From Linnemannia schmuckeri (taxonomy: Eukaryota; Mortierellomycota; Mortierellomycetes; Mortierellales; Mortierellaceae): DNA of 64,000 nucleotides. The stretch lies in NCBI GenBank assembly GCA_029449235.1, contig JANATG010000021.1, forward strand, positions 1 through 64,000. Direction: 5' to 3'. Each line of letters starts with the position of its first letter. Position 1 is the stretch's first letter. This document shows positions 9,592 to 17,939 of this stretch, piece by piece. The notes beneath the pieces are model-generated. The model was not told where the DNA came from. It saw nothing but the letters and a program-made list of their open reading frames with translations, and ran no database searches. The position numbers and the translations under genes were made by a program.

Positions 9592-12500
9592 ATGTTTCCT
9601 TACAAAGATTTACGCATATGCACCCTGAACGTCAACTCCATAGTCAATGAGACTATTCGACATCAACTTTTTGCCTGGCTTCGGTCACGAAACGACTATG
9701 ACATTATCGCCCTCCAGGAACTGGCCGTCAGCTCCTCTATGCCACAACCACGGAAGGAGAAGTGGAAGAAAGAGTGGGCTGGCCCAATGGCCATCTCGGA
9801 CGAGTGTGCGATTCTTATCAACAACAACCGACTTACTATACACAACACACAGGAATTTCTACAAGGGAGGGTCCTCTCGGTCGATATCGCCTGTGACAAC
9901 AACTTCAACAATACTATTCGAGTGGTCAACATTTATGCCCCTTCCAACAACAACCGTGGCCGAGCCAAGAATGGACAGATCAGAAAAACACCACAAGAAT
10001 TTGTCGACCTGTTCCCTATCAATGCAATCAACACTCACCCGCACAAAATTGTAGTTGGAGACTTTAACACCATCAAGGACAGGAATGAGGACAGGAACCC
10101 TCCGTCACAAAGAGGCGACGCGTCCAAGTGGCATCTATACTCTCCTCTCTTTGATCGTCTTGACATTATCGACATTGCCCCTCCAGCTCCCAGGGACGAA
10201 GACGATAATATTCTGGAAACCCACTTTACACACTTTACCTCCAGAGCGGGAAACAATTTAATGACGCGGATTGACTATATCTTTGTCTCCCAAGCACTGC
10301 TAAATGACGTCTCTTCATACAGCGTAATCACGGCCCCCATTGTCGATTCGGACCACCGTCTAGTCTCGGCCACGATCAACTCCTCGCCCAGGCCAAAGGA
10401 ACCTCGATCAAACGCCGCGCCTTCTCTGGACACACGCATTCTCGCGGATGCCGGATTCAGGACGGAGATTCGAGATGCCTTGCAGAACCTTATCAACAAA
10501 CGAGCCAACAATCCTCTTGCTTACGAGTCTGTGGGCGCATTCTGGGATGCATGCAAGGCACGATTCCTGCTACTTGGCCAGCAATACAGGAATAACCAAC
10601 GCAAGTCCAACAGGAAGCAGAGGACACGGCTGCAGAAGGCGATGAAGGAGGCTGACAGGAAACTGGACGGCAACCCGGATGACCCTGATGCAATCAGCGC
10701 TCGTCTACAAGCGATCAACGAACTCGACCAGATGGAAAAGAGCAACCTCGACCTGATAGCAACCATGGCCAAGGTCAAGTGGATCGAGGAAGGCGAACGA
10801 CCGTCGCCGTTCTTTACCAAGCGCCTCAAGGCAGGAAGAGTGAGAAAGGTGCTCGAGTCCCTGAAGGATGCGAGCGGATCCAGCACAAGCAATCCAGATC
10901 GGATGGCAGAGATTGCGCGAGCCTTTTACACCACCCTGTACAAGTCCCAACCAACAGATAGATGTGCACAGGATGACTTGCTGGATTGTGTGACCAAGAC
11001 AGTCCCACAAGACCTTTGTACACGGATGGATCAAGACCTTACTCTGGAAGAGGTACTGGAATCGATCAACTCGATGGACAACAGATCCTCTCCAGGATCC
11101 GACGGATTGCCTTACGAGTTTTACAAGACGTTCAAGAATGATATGGCCCCTATCCTGCTCGAACTCTTCAACACTATCGACAATGACTCGGGCTCGCTCG
11201 CCGAGTCGCACCGCCTTGCCCTCACCACTTTGATCTTTAAGAACAAGGGCGACAAGGAGCAGATGAAGAATTACCGACCAATCTCATTGACCCAAACCGA
11301 CTACAAGATCTTCACCAAAGCACTCACCAACAGGATCAACACGGTCGCTGGATTTGTAATTGGGAACTGGCAGACAGGATTTATTCCAGGCCGCCAGGGA
11401 CACGACAATGTCATGATGCTGGAGCTGCTGACCAAGCATGTGGTGGATGGCAGCAGAGGTGAGGCGACGTTGCTCTCGCTGGATCAAGAAAAAGCATACG
11501 ACCGAGTCGAGTGGACATATTTGCACCGAGTGCTAGAGAAGTTTGGGTTTGGACGCAGGATCAGGAACTGGATCCGATGCTGTTATACCGACCTGAGCGC
11601 CAGACTTGTGATGAACGGCCGCCAGACCGCTCCCTATATGGTCGAGCGTGGTCTGCGGCAGGGTGATCCACTGGCACCGATTTTATTTAACCTTGTGCTC
11701 GAACCTTTTCTGTTGTGGTACAACCGCCATGCCAATGGTGTTCAAACAGCAACAGGACCATTCAAGGTGGGCGCATTTGCAGACGACACGATCCTTGGAC
11801 TGCGACCAGGTGATGAGAATGCCGCGCTGGAGGCGATCAGCCTACATGAGCGAGCATCAGGAGCCAAGATCAACGCAGACAAGACCGAGATGATTCCCCT
11901 GACTCCAGGAGCGAGGGAGACATTTATGCTTCCCAACTTTGAATGGCTGACCTTTGGCAAAGCCTTTCGACATCTTGGTGTGATGATCCAGCCCACAGGA
12001 CGCGACATGAAGCCGATCGAGAAGGAGATCCTGGAGGGCTTGGACAAGACGGTGAATGTATGGAATACTCGGCGGCTCTCCTTCTCAGGACGAGTGGTGG
12101 TGGCCAATACCTACTTTCTATCCAAGCTGTGGCATGTTGCTCCATTCTACGAGTTCTCGACCGATTTTTTCAAAGAGATAGACAAGCGTACAAAGCATCT
12201 GTTGTGGGATAAGAGGACGGCACGGGTCTCACTGGACTGGTTCAGACGACCTCGACACCTCGGCGGCTGGAACCTGATTAACCCAAAGACGCAGTGCTTG
12301 GCGCTGAAGGCAAAGTGGCTGGCACGATGGAAGAATGAGAAGCCGCGGTGGAAGAATTTGTTTGAGCATATGGCCCAGCAGACCTTTCAACAGCACTCGC
12401 GAGCAGGAACGATCGACTTTCTGCAAACCCCATCAGCATCTCAAGCCAAAAAAATCGACACTGTCAACGAAACACCGATCATTCGAATGGCAACGCAGGC

Positions 12501-13488
12501 CTACGCCGAGCTGGATGTGAAGAACGAGGTGATCACGACAGACGGAGTAGCAGAGGACATCATCGTCTACGCGGGCAAAACCCCAGTTGCGGAGTTTACT
12601 GTCAAGAAGGCACGGCGGCACATTGACAAGAAGGATCTTGCCAAGCGACTGACACGTCTGGCCTCAAAGACTCCCCGCCGTCAGCCCCCCATCTTCAAGC
12701 ACATGCGCCTCAAGGACATTGCCGTCGATGCAGCAGGAGAGGAGACACGAACAGATATTCCAGATGAGCAGTGGAAAGTATTTTTCTCTCGCTTGCATGA
12801 TCCGCAGCGATACACCAAAGAAAAAGATTTCCTATACCTGTTCGCTCACAATGTGATTCAGACCAACGGAATCAAATCACTATACAAGTACACAGGCGAG
12901 GGTAAAACCAAGCCTGACTGCCGCCGCTGCCTCCCCGACCCTGACGACCCTACTGCCGAGCCTGTATTTGAGTCCCGCCTCCATGCCTTCCATGGATGTC
13001 CCTCTGTCCTTTCTCTTTGGAAGCAGGTCCTTGACTGGATTGGCCAGCTACAACCAGACATACGGTGGAGCGACGACCCAAATCAGCTTTTGCTCTGCTG
13101 GCCCGAGCTGAAAGAGACCCACCCAGTGGTGGTTCATATCCATTCTGTGGTCACAAACACAATATGGCGCACCTACTGCAAGATGGGAGACAAGGAGAGC
13201 CTGTACAGAAACCAGCTGCACTGGATGACCTACTTTGCGATCAAGCATCGAGCGCAGACTGAGTTGGCACGCGCTATTTACAAGGACCAGAAGAGAAGAG
13301 AGGCATGCACGACGGCAGCCTCGCTGCAACTCTTTTCCGAGGACCCCGACCACTTTTACGACAAGATGAAGAAGGAGTGGGAGGTGGCGCCCCATATCAT
13401 GGTGACAAAGGATGGCGTAACCTTTGGAGACATGTGGGACACACTTCCTAAGGCAGATGCAGAGGGACTAGAGGAGCAGGAGGACTAA
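9592..13488 (+). CDS. LINE ORF2: APE endonuclease / reverse transcriptase, unit 2
   Basis: A 1298-aa protein with the same translation as unit 1 ORF2 as far as I compared. The APE domain, the RT domain with FADD near 11775, and the C-terminal C-x2-C/H-x4-C zinc motif near 12915-13000 are all intact. The endonuclease is presumably what recognises the tRNA-Ile gene, since both resolved 5' junctions fall after tRNA position 25. Sequence-specific APE-type LINEs are known (for example Tx1-group elements in small RNA genes), but specificity cannot be read from sequence alone. Confidence 0.95.
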   Translation: MFPYKDLRICTLNVNSIVNETIRHQLFAWLRSRNDYDIIALQELAVSSSMPQPRKEKWKKEWAGPMAISDECAILINNNRLTIHNTQEFLQGRVLSVDIACDNNFNNTIRVVNIYAPSNNNRGRAKNGQIRKTPQEFVDLFPINAINTHPHKIVVGDFNTIKDRNEDRNPPSQRGDASKWHLYSPLFDRLDIIDIAPPAPRDEDDNILETHFTHFTSRAGNNLMTRIDYIFVSQALLNDVSSYSVITAPIVDSDHRLVSATINSSPRPKEPRSNAAPSLDTRILADAGFRTEIRDALQNLINKRANNPLAYESVGAFWDACKARFLLLGQQYRNNQRKSNRKQRTRLQKAMKEADRKLDGNPDDPDAISARLQAINELDQMEKSNLDLIATMAKVKWIEEGERPSPFFTKRLKAGRVRKVLESLKDASGSSTSNPDRMAEIARAFYTTLYKSQPTDRCAQDDLLDCVTKTVPQDLCTRMDQDLTLEEVLESINSMDNRSSPGSDGLPYEFYKTFKNDMAPILLELFNTIDNDSGSLAESHRLALTTLIFKNKGDKEQMKNYRPISLTQTDYKIFTKALTNRINTVAGFVIGNWQTGFIPGRQGHDNVMMLELLTKHVVDGSRGEATLLSLDQEKAYDRVEWTYLHRVLEKFGFGRRIRNWIRCCYTDLSARLVMNGRQTAPYMVERGLRQGDPLAPILFNLVLEPFLLWYNRHANGVQTATGPFKVGAFADDTILGLRPGDENAALEAISLHERASGAKINADKTEMIPLTPGARETFMLPNFEWLTFGKAFRHLGVMIQPTGRDMKPIEKEILEGLDKTVNVWNTRRLSFSGRVVVANTYFLSKLWHVAPFYEFSTDFFKEIDKRTKHLLWDKRTARVSLDWFRRPRHLGGWNLINPKTQCLALKAKWLARWKNEKPRWKNLFEHMAQQTFQQHSRAGTIDFLQTPSASQAKKIDTVNETPIIRMATQAYAELDVKNEVITTDGVAEDIIVYAGKTPVAEFTVKKARRHIDKKDLAKRLTRLASKTPRRQPPIFKHMRLKDIAVDAAGEETRTDIPDEQWKVFFSRLHDPQRYTKEKDFLYLFAHNVIQTNGIKSLYKYTGEGKTKPDCRRCLPDPDDPTAEPVFESRLHAFHGCPSVLSLWKQVLDWIGQLQPDIRWSDDPNQLLLCWPELKETHPVVVHIHSVVTNTIWRTYCKMGDKESLYRNQLHWMTYFAIKHRAQTELARAIYKDQKRREACTTAASLQLFSEDPDHFYDKMKKEWEVAPHIMVTKDGVTFGDMWDTLPKADAEGLEEQED

Positions 13489-13873
13489 CTATTTCTGTCT
13501 TCCCCTTCTTTCCCTTTTTATTTTTTCCTTTTTCCCTCTTTTTCTCATTCCCATTCATGCAAACTCTCTTTTTTCTTTTTTTCTTTTGCATGTCACTCAT
13601 TAACCAATCAGGTCATGAGGGCTTGCATCACGCCATCTTCCTTCTCACTTCATGCAAGCACCCCAACCATTTCATCCCCAACAGGACCATGAGGCATTGG
13701 CAAGTTGACAGTTAAAAAAAGTGTCGAAATGGTCATTCCCACTTTTTCTTTCTTTCTTCTCTCCATTCTCACATCCTTCCCCATCTTCACAATCCCCTGC
13801 CCTCTGCCTCATTTGTTCTCCTCTACCCTCCATTTACTTTTCTCTTCTCTTTTTTTCTTTTTTCTCCTCATTC

Positions 13874-13874
<1 letters not shown>

Positions 13875-13913
<39 letters not shown>
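13875..13913 (+). repeat. Internal poly(A) tract, 39 nt, unit 2
   Basis: Second copy of the internal poly(A), again 39 A. Homopolymers this long normally drift quickly, so equal length in two copies suggests either very recent duplication or a technical ceiling in homopolymer calling. Confidence 0.9.
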
Positions 13914-13914
<1 letters not shown>

Positions 13915-13969
13915 CAAAAAGCAAGCAAAGCACACTCCTTCAACACTTTCTCCTCCCCTATTCTCCTCC

Positions 13970-14488
13970 ATGACCAACAAGCACCCTTCCATTTCCACCA
14001 AGTCCTACACAGGCAGCCAAACCGGCCGCCGCACGACCTCCGTAAGAAGCCCCTCTCCCGCCCCTTCGGAAAACGAGGAGGCCAACGCCTCGTTCATTAC
14101 CCAGCAGGCCCCCGTTATCCTCAACTCCAATGAGCCTGAGAACCCACCCCATGCTGAGGAACAAGCCAATGCCACTTCTTACCCTGCCCAGAAGGTCCTC
14201 CCTGTCCAGTCTAACAAGGCTCCCTTGGAAAGCTTCCCCGAAGCGTTGCAACGTCGTTGGAACCTGACGTGCCAGGAATTGGACGAAGTCTCCCAACAGG
14301 CAAGCGACTCGTTTCTCAATCCAGATCAGTTACAATGGATTCGGAAGCGCTATGCTTATCTGCAAGAACATGAACAAGCCCTCCGTCACGATATCTCCCG
14401 ATACATCCCAGACCCTCATTTGAAGGCCTATCAAGATGCTCTGGCCACCTTTGGAGAAGCCGCTCGTCTTTTCTGGTCACGTCGCTAG
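13970..14488 (+). CDS. LINE ORF3, unknown 172-aa protein, unit 2
   Basis: The same protein as at 6735-7253. It lies between the internal poly(A) and the 3' UTR, about 330 nt upstream of the tRNA. Since this is the last unit before unique sequence, ORF3 must belong to the 3' part of the element or to DNA it has captured, not to the 5' part of the next unit. No homologue was recognised. Confidence 0.6.
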   Translation: MTNKHPSISTKSYTGSQTGRRTTSVRSPSPAPSENEEANASFITQQAPVILNSNEPENPPHAEEQANATSYPAQKVLPVQSNKAPLESFPEALQRRWNLTCQELDEVSQQASDSFLNPDQLQWIRKRYAYLQEHEQALRHDISRYIPDPHLKAYQDALATFGEAARLFWSRR

Positions 14489-14751
14489 ATAGTTCTTTTC
14501 GTCTCTCTTTTTTTTCTTCTCTTTTTTATTTATTTACTTTTATTTTATTTTTTATCTTTTATTTTCTCTCTCCTCCCCCTCCCCCTCTGTACTTCTACCC
14601 CCCCATACCCATTTATTGTTTGGACTCCAGCCCCCTCCCTCCTACTCCTTGGTCCCTCGCCTCCCTTTTGTTTCGAGCAGCCATTTTTCTGTTATCAGCC
14701 CCTGCCGGGAAACCCCTTCTTTATATGAATATGAGCCTATCATGCATTTAG

Positions 14752-14787
14752 GGAGCACCACACCACTGCGTCGGAATGGGGTGCTCC
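14752..14787 (+). other. 3'-UTR hairpin of the LINE
   Basis: GGAGCACC and GGTGCTCC form an 8-bp stem with a 20-nt loop, 32 bases before the tRNA. It is conserved at 275-310 and 7517-7552. It is followed by two CTTGCAAG palindromes that touch the tRNA start. Such 3' structures often serve as RT recognition sites in stringent-type LINEs; that role is inferred here. Confidence 0.6.
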
Positions 14788-14819
14788 GCAATAAATCACC
14801 TTGCAAGACCCCTTGCAAG

Positions 14820-14892
14820 GCTCGCTTAGCTTAGTCGGTAGAGCGTTGTGCTAATAACGCAAAGGCCGCAGGTTCGATCCCTGCAGTGAGCA
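14820..14892 (+). tRNA. tRNA-Ile (anticodon AAU)
   Basis: 73 nt, no intron, no encoded CCA. The acceptor stem GCTCGCT/AGTGAGC has one G-U pair. The D stem GCTT/GAGC, the anticodon stem TTGTG/CGCAA with loop CTAATAA (anticodon AAT), and the T stem GCAGG/CCTGC with loop TTCGATC all pair. Box A (TAGCTTAGTCGG) is at 14827-14838 and box B (GGTTCGATCCC) at 14871-14881. A TTTT terminator follows at 14897-14900. The first 25 nt are repeated upstream of each LINE unit. The gene is complete and probably functional despite the LINE array on its 5' side. Confidence 0.95.
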
Positions 14893-14964
14893 TTAATTTT
14901 GTCCTCGCCGCAAGCGGGCTACACAATTTTGTTTTTTGGCTCGGCCCTGATTGTTGTCTTTTTA

Positions 14965-15408
14965 CTAGAGGTGTACCCGGTGCGAAGCCCCGGGAGCGCC
15001 TCTTCTTTTTTTTTAGTAACTCAGAAACGGGTTCTGAGTTATTGAAAACCCCTAAAAAAAAAAAAAACCTTAAAAAACCCTGAAAGACCTCAAGACGCCA
15101 GTAAGTGATACGCGTAAGAGGGTCAAGTGTTTCACAGCACCGCGGCATGCCACTTCCCTCTTGGTCGTCCAGGTTTGAGCAGGCTATGACAGCATTGTGA
15201 GAAGCTTGGTTCTTTTTTTTTTTTTTTTTTTTTTCCTTCTCGTACTTAGAAAAAGCTCTGTGCACTGAAAACCAAAAGAAGAGCGATGTTCCTTTTTGGG
15301 GTTTACGACCGCCTCTGTTGTTCGCTTGATTAATTAGTCCAATAGACCTCACTTCGTGAGGACCTTCGCTACGCGAAGGAAGATTCGATTCCTGTCTACG
15401 TAAAGTGA
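14965..15408 (+). repeat. Dispersed repeat family A, copy 1 (3' of tRNA-Ile)
   Basis: This starts with ACTAGAGGTGTACCCGGTGC 72 nt after the tRNA and ends near CTACGTAAAGTG. It matches 57183-57588 (3' of tRNA-Val) and, in its right half, 27715-28112. It contains a hairpin at about 15016-15040, a CCCTAAAAA-rich part and poly(T) at about 15213-15234. The right end (about 15310-15408) is tRNA-like: a stem CCTTC/GAAGG and a box-B-like GATTCGATTCC. It may be a SINE or another small retroelement. No coding capacity was seen. Confidence 0.75.
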
Positions 15409-16264
15409 GCCGGAATGGAGACTATTCATTTTCTCATTCTTTTCCTCATTCTTTTCCTCATTCTTTTCCTCATTCTTTCCTTTTCATTTTTTTTGGCGCA
15501 TTTTCTCCAGATACGTTAGGCTTGCCTCATGGTCTTCTCCTGAGGGGTGGAGTCGAGCCTACAGATATGTTCCGACTCCCAAGGATCGTGACCAGTGCAC
15601 TTTAATGTCATTTCCCTATTGGCTCACATTTAGAAAGGGAAGAAAAACACAATTTGATGCTTGTAGTCGGACATACACACCAAGAACAAAAAAGAAGAGA
15701 AAAATAAACTTATTATGTGGCAATATACTCGGATAAAAGAAAAAGTGGTTAGTTAAAGAGCAAAGAAGAAGCGGAAAGAAAAGAAAAAAAGAATTCATTG
15801 TGCGGCCAATGTACTCGGAATAGGAAAGTATGAGCTCCAAGTACAAAAAAAGAAACAAAAAGAAAAGAAAAAAAACCATTTGTTGCAGACAACGCAGACT
15901 CGCGCGTCAAAGGAAGAATAGTCGCGTCGGTGGCTAGCACCGACGCCACTATCTTCATTTAATATGAAAGACAGTAGATGTAGTTCGTTACAGAGTCTCC
16001 TCGAAATACACCTCTCATTATCATTCCCTTTCCACTCCCATCCGCAACCCTTCCACACCATTCTGTTCATCAGAACAAACCCTGATAATCCGCTCCCGAC
16101 ATCCCACTTCGATCCACGACACCATTGTGTGACAGAGCACCCGGAAGAAAAAAAAAGTATGAGCATTGAAAAACGGGAAAGAAAGTGAAGAAAAAAAAGA
16201 AAAGAAAAGCAAAAAAAGAGAGAAAGAAAGAAAAAGGTGGTTGTGTAGCCTGTGCACTCGGATG

Positions 16265-16304
<40 letters not shown>

Positions 16305-16421
16305 GGCCAGTTATTTGTACTCTGACACGATCATCAAAGTATGAAACAAAAATGAAAAATAAGCATTTACACAGCCAGCGCGCCTAGATTTTTTTTTTGT
16401 ATTCAATTGTTTTTCATGGTA
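15409..16421. other. A-rich, degenerate repeats, no gene seen
   Basis: A CATTCTTTTCCT-type tandem repeat lies at about 15425-15480. A motif of the form TGTGNGGCCAATGTACTCGGA followed by purine-rich DNA recurs in diverged form near 15715, 15800 and 16243. A near-perfect 23-bp palindrome occurs at 15924-15946 (GCGTCGGTG/CACCGACGC). A 39-nt poly(A) is at 16265-16303. The short ORFs here are low-complexity and not believed. The stretch at about 16388-16421 resembles the poly(A) end of a minus-strand LINE. Confidence 0.6.
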
Positions 16422-16783
16422 AAAAGCCCAAGAACGGCGTTCGATAGTGAAAGGAGCTACATACCAAACTCTTTCAAGTGCCATCCATCAACCACAGTCC
16501 GGTCTACAACGTGGCTCTACGCAACAATTGCCGCTGCTCTTCATGACTGTAACGGAAGACTCCTCACAGCTTCAACGGAAGACAAAATAAAAAAAAGAGC
16601 TGAAATGGTGATTACTGTTAGCCTTAACTAAAACAAAATATTACAGATATCCTGCGCAGAGTAGGTGTCTGGATTCAATTCCCGAGTTGACCGTTATATT
16701 TCCGAGTTAGCCCTAAGCAGAACACGCCAAGTTTTTTTAACCTTAGAGAGAGAAGCGAGACTAGAGGTGTACCCGGGAGCGTT

Positions 16784-16820
<37 letters not shown>

Positions 16821-17624
16821 GGATAATCTACTTAGCAGACCAAGTTGTTCGCTTTTATTTGACAACCCACTGGCACTTCTGTACTAAGTCCATGTAAGCT
16901 CGACGGACTCCAGCTGATAAAAAGTAAAGCAAATTGGAAGAGTTCCGCATAAAAAGGGTAACAGAGAAGCTTCACGAAGAGGAAGGGAGTACCATAAGGA
17001 AATGTCAAGTAATTAGCCTTCAAAGGCGGGAACTGTTTTTATATGGATTCGCTTAACAAAAAGCTAAGTAAACCGGATGAGAAGTCTCGCATAACGAGAA
17101 GACCGGAGTCGTTTTACATGAACTGAGTACAGGAAGTTATTGTGTACATGCACAACATGTCTGAGATGTTTAGCAGTTGCTAGTCACAGCAGCTGCATGT
17201 TGTTGGAATGAGAAGGCCGTGGGAGGACTGTTAAGAGGCAGAGTGACGAAACAAAGAGGGGAAATGGAGTTGTTGAGGTAGAGTTCGAGAAGGACAAGAG
17301 TGAAGATAATACAGAGAAAGATGAACATCCAATACAGGAAGGACATTCCAAAAGGAGACAGATATGATGAGGACAACTTTATGAGAGAAAAGGAACAAAG
17401 AAGTGAGGAACTGTCTAGGGCTAAGCTAGCTATCTTATAGGGGCTCGGGAGGTGGGGAAGAGATCGTCTATGCTAAGAGTCATATCTATGGAGGGTCAGG
17501 AATGGACTGAGAGCGATGGTAACTACCTAAGATAGATGGAGGTCGGCGCCGTATGTGTGAGCACGACCTCCTACGAGATCCTAGCAAGAGTATCTAAGTG
17601 GTGGCTTAGACGCGCCAAACGTAG
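16422..17624 (-). repeat. 1.2-kb dispersed repeat B, copy 1
   Basis: Nearly identical to 54996-56197, with identical internal order and only scattered substitutions. The left about 200 bp is related to the 3' UTR of the truncated LINE at 56420-56953, in minus orientation. A poly(T) of 34 (16786-16819) is followed by ATCTACTTAGCAGACCAAG and TTGACAACCC, an end motif also seen near 20100-20230 and 27600-27710. The short ORFs do not look coding. Homology ends at about 17624, 87 bp before the piggyBac terminus. Confidence 0.8.
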
Positions 17625-17710
17625 CAAGGGGCATATAAATTATGAGCAACTAGAAATAAAGAGGATACGTCTCTGTCCAGCTCAATCCTATCCCTACCAG
17701 ATGTTTATAT

Positions 17711-17752
17711 CCCTTCCCCTGTATTTTTTTCGACACAATATTGTGTCGAAAA
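17711..17752 (+). repeat. piggyBac left TIR with 26-bp palindrome
   Basis: The outer part CCCTTCCCCTGTATT is followed by a perfect 26-bp palindrome at 17727-17752 centred on AATATT. The right TIR carries the same core. Confidence 0.8.
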
Positions 17753-17939
17753 TTTTTGTGTGCTGGGCTCATGCACTCCCATATGATAAATTACAAAAAA
17801 AGAGGTTACTTAGTTCGAGTCCCATTCTTTACACACAAGCCATGGGGCTCCAGTTCTTTTTTTTATTATTTCTTCACATTCAATTATATCTTGCGTTTTT
17901 TTATGGTGGGGGTCTCCTAAAGGGAAAAGGAGAGGGAAG

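Larger units (their letters stand above)
7610..14819 (+). mobile_element. LINE (APE-RT non-LTR retrotransposon), unit 2, apparently intact
   Basis: A full unit with all three ORFs open: 5' UTR 7610-7742, ORF1 7743-9482, ORF2 9592-13488, poly(A) 13875-13913, ORF3 13970-14488, 3' UTR to 14819. It directly abuts the first base of a complete tRNA-Ile gene, which fixes the 3' boundary of the element. With every frame open and near-perfect identity to unit 1, it is a good candidate for an active or recently active copy. Confidence 0.94.

Noticed and set aside
15310..15408. Possible tRNA gene at the end of repeat family A
   Set aside because: It has a box-B-like sequence and stems but no proper anticodon loop (no T33) and no acceptor stem; treated as a SINE-like remnant.
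16660..16700. tRNA-like GGATTCAATTCCCG
   Set aside because: Only a box B resemblance; no cloverleaf could be drawn from the flanks.
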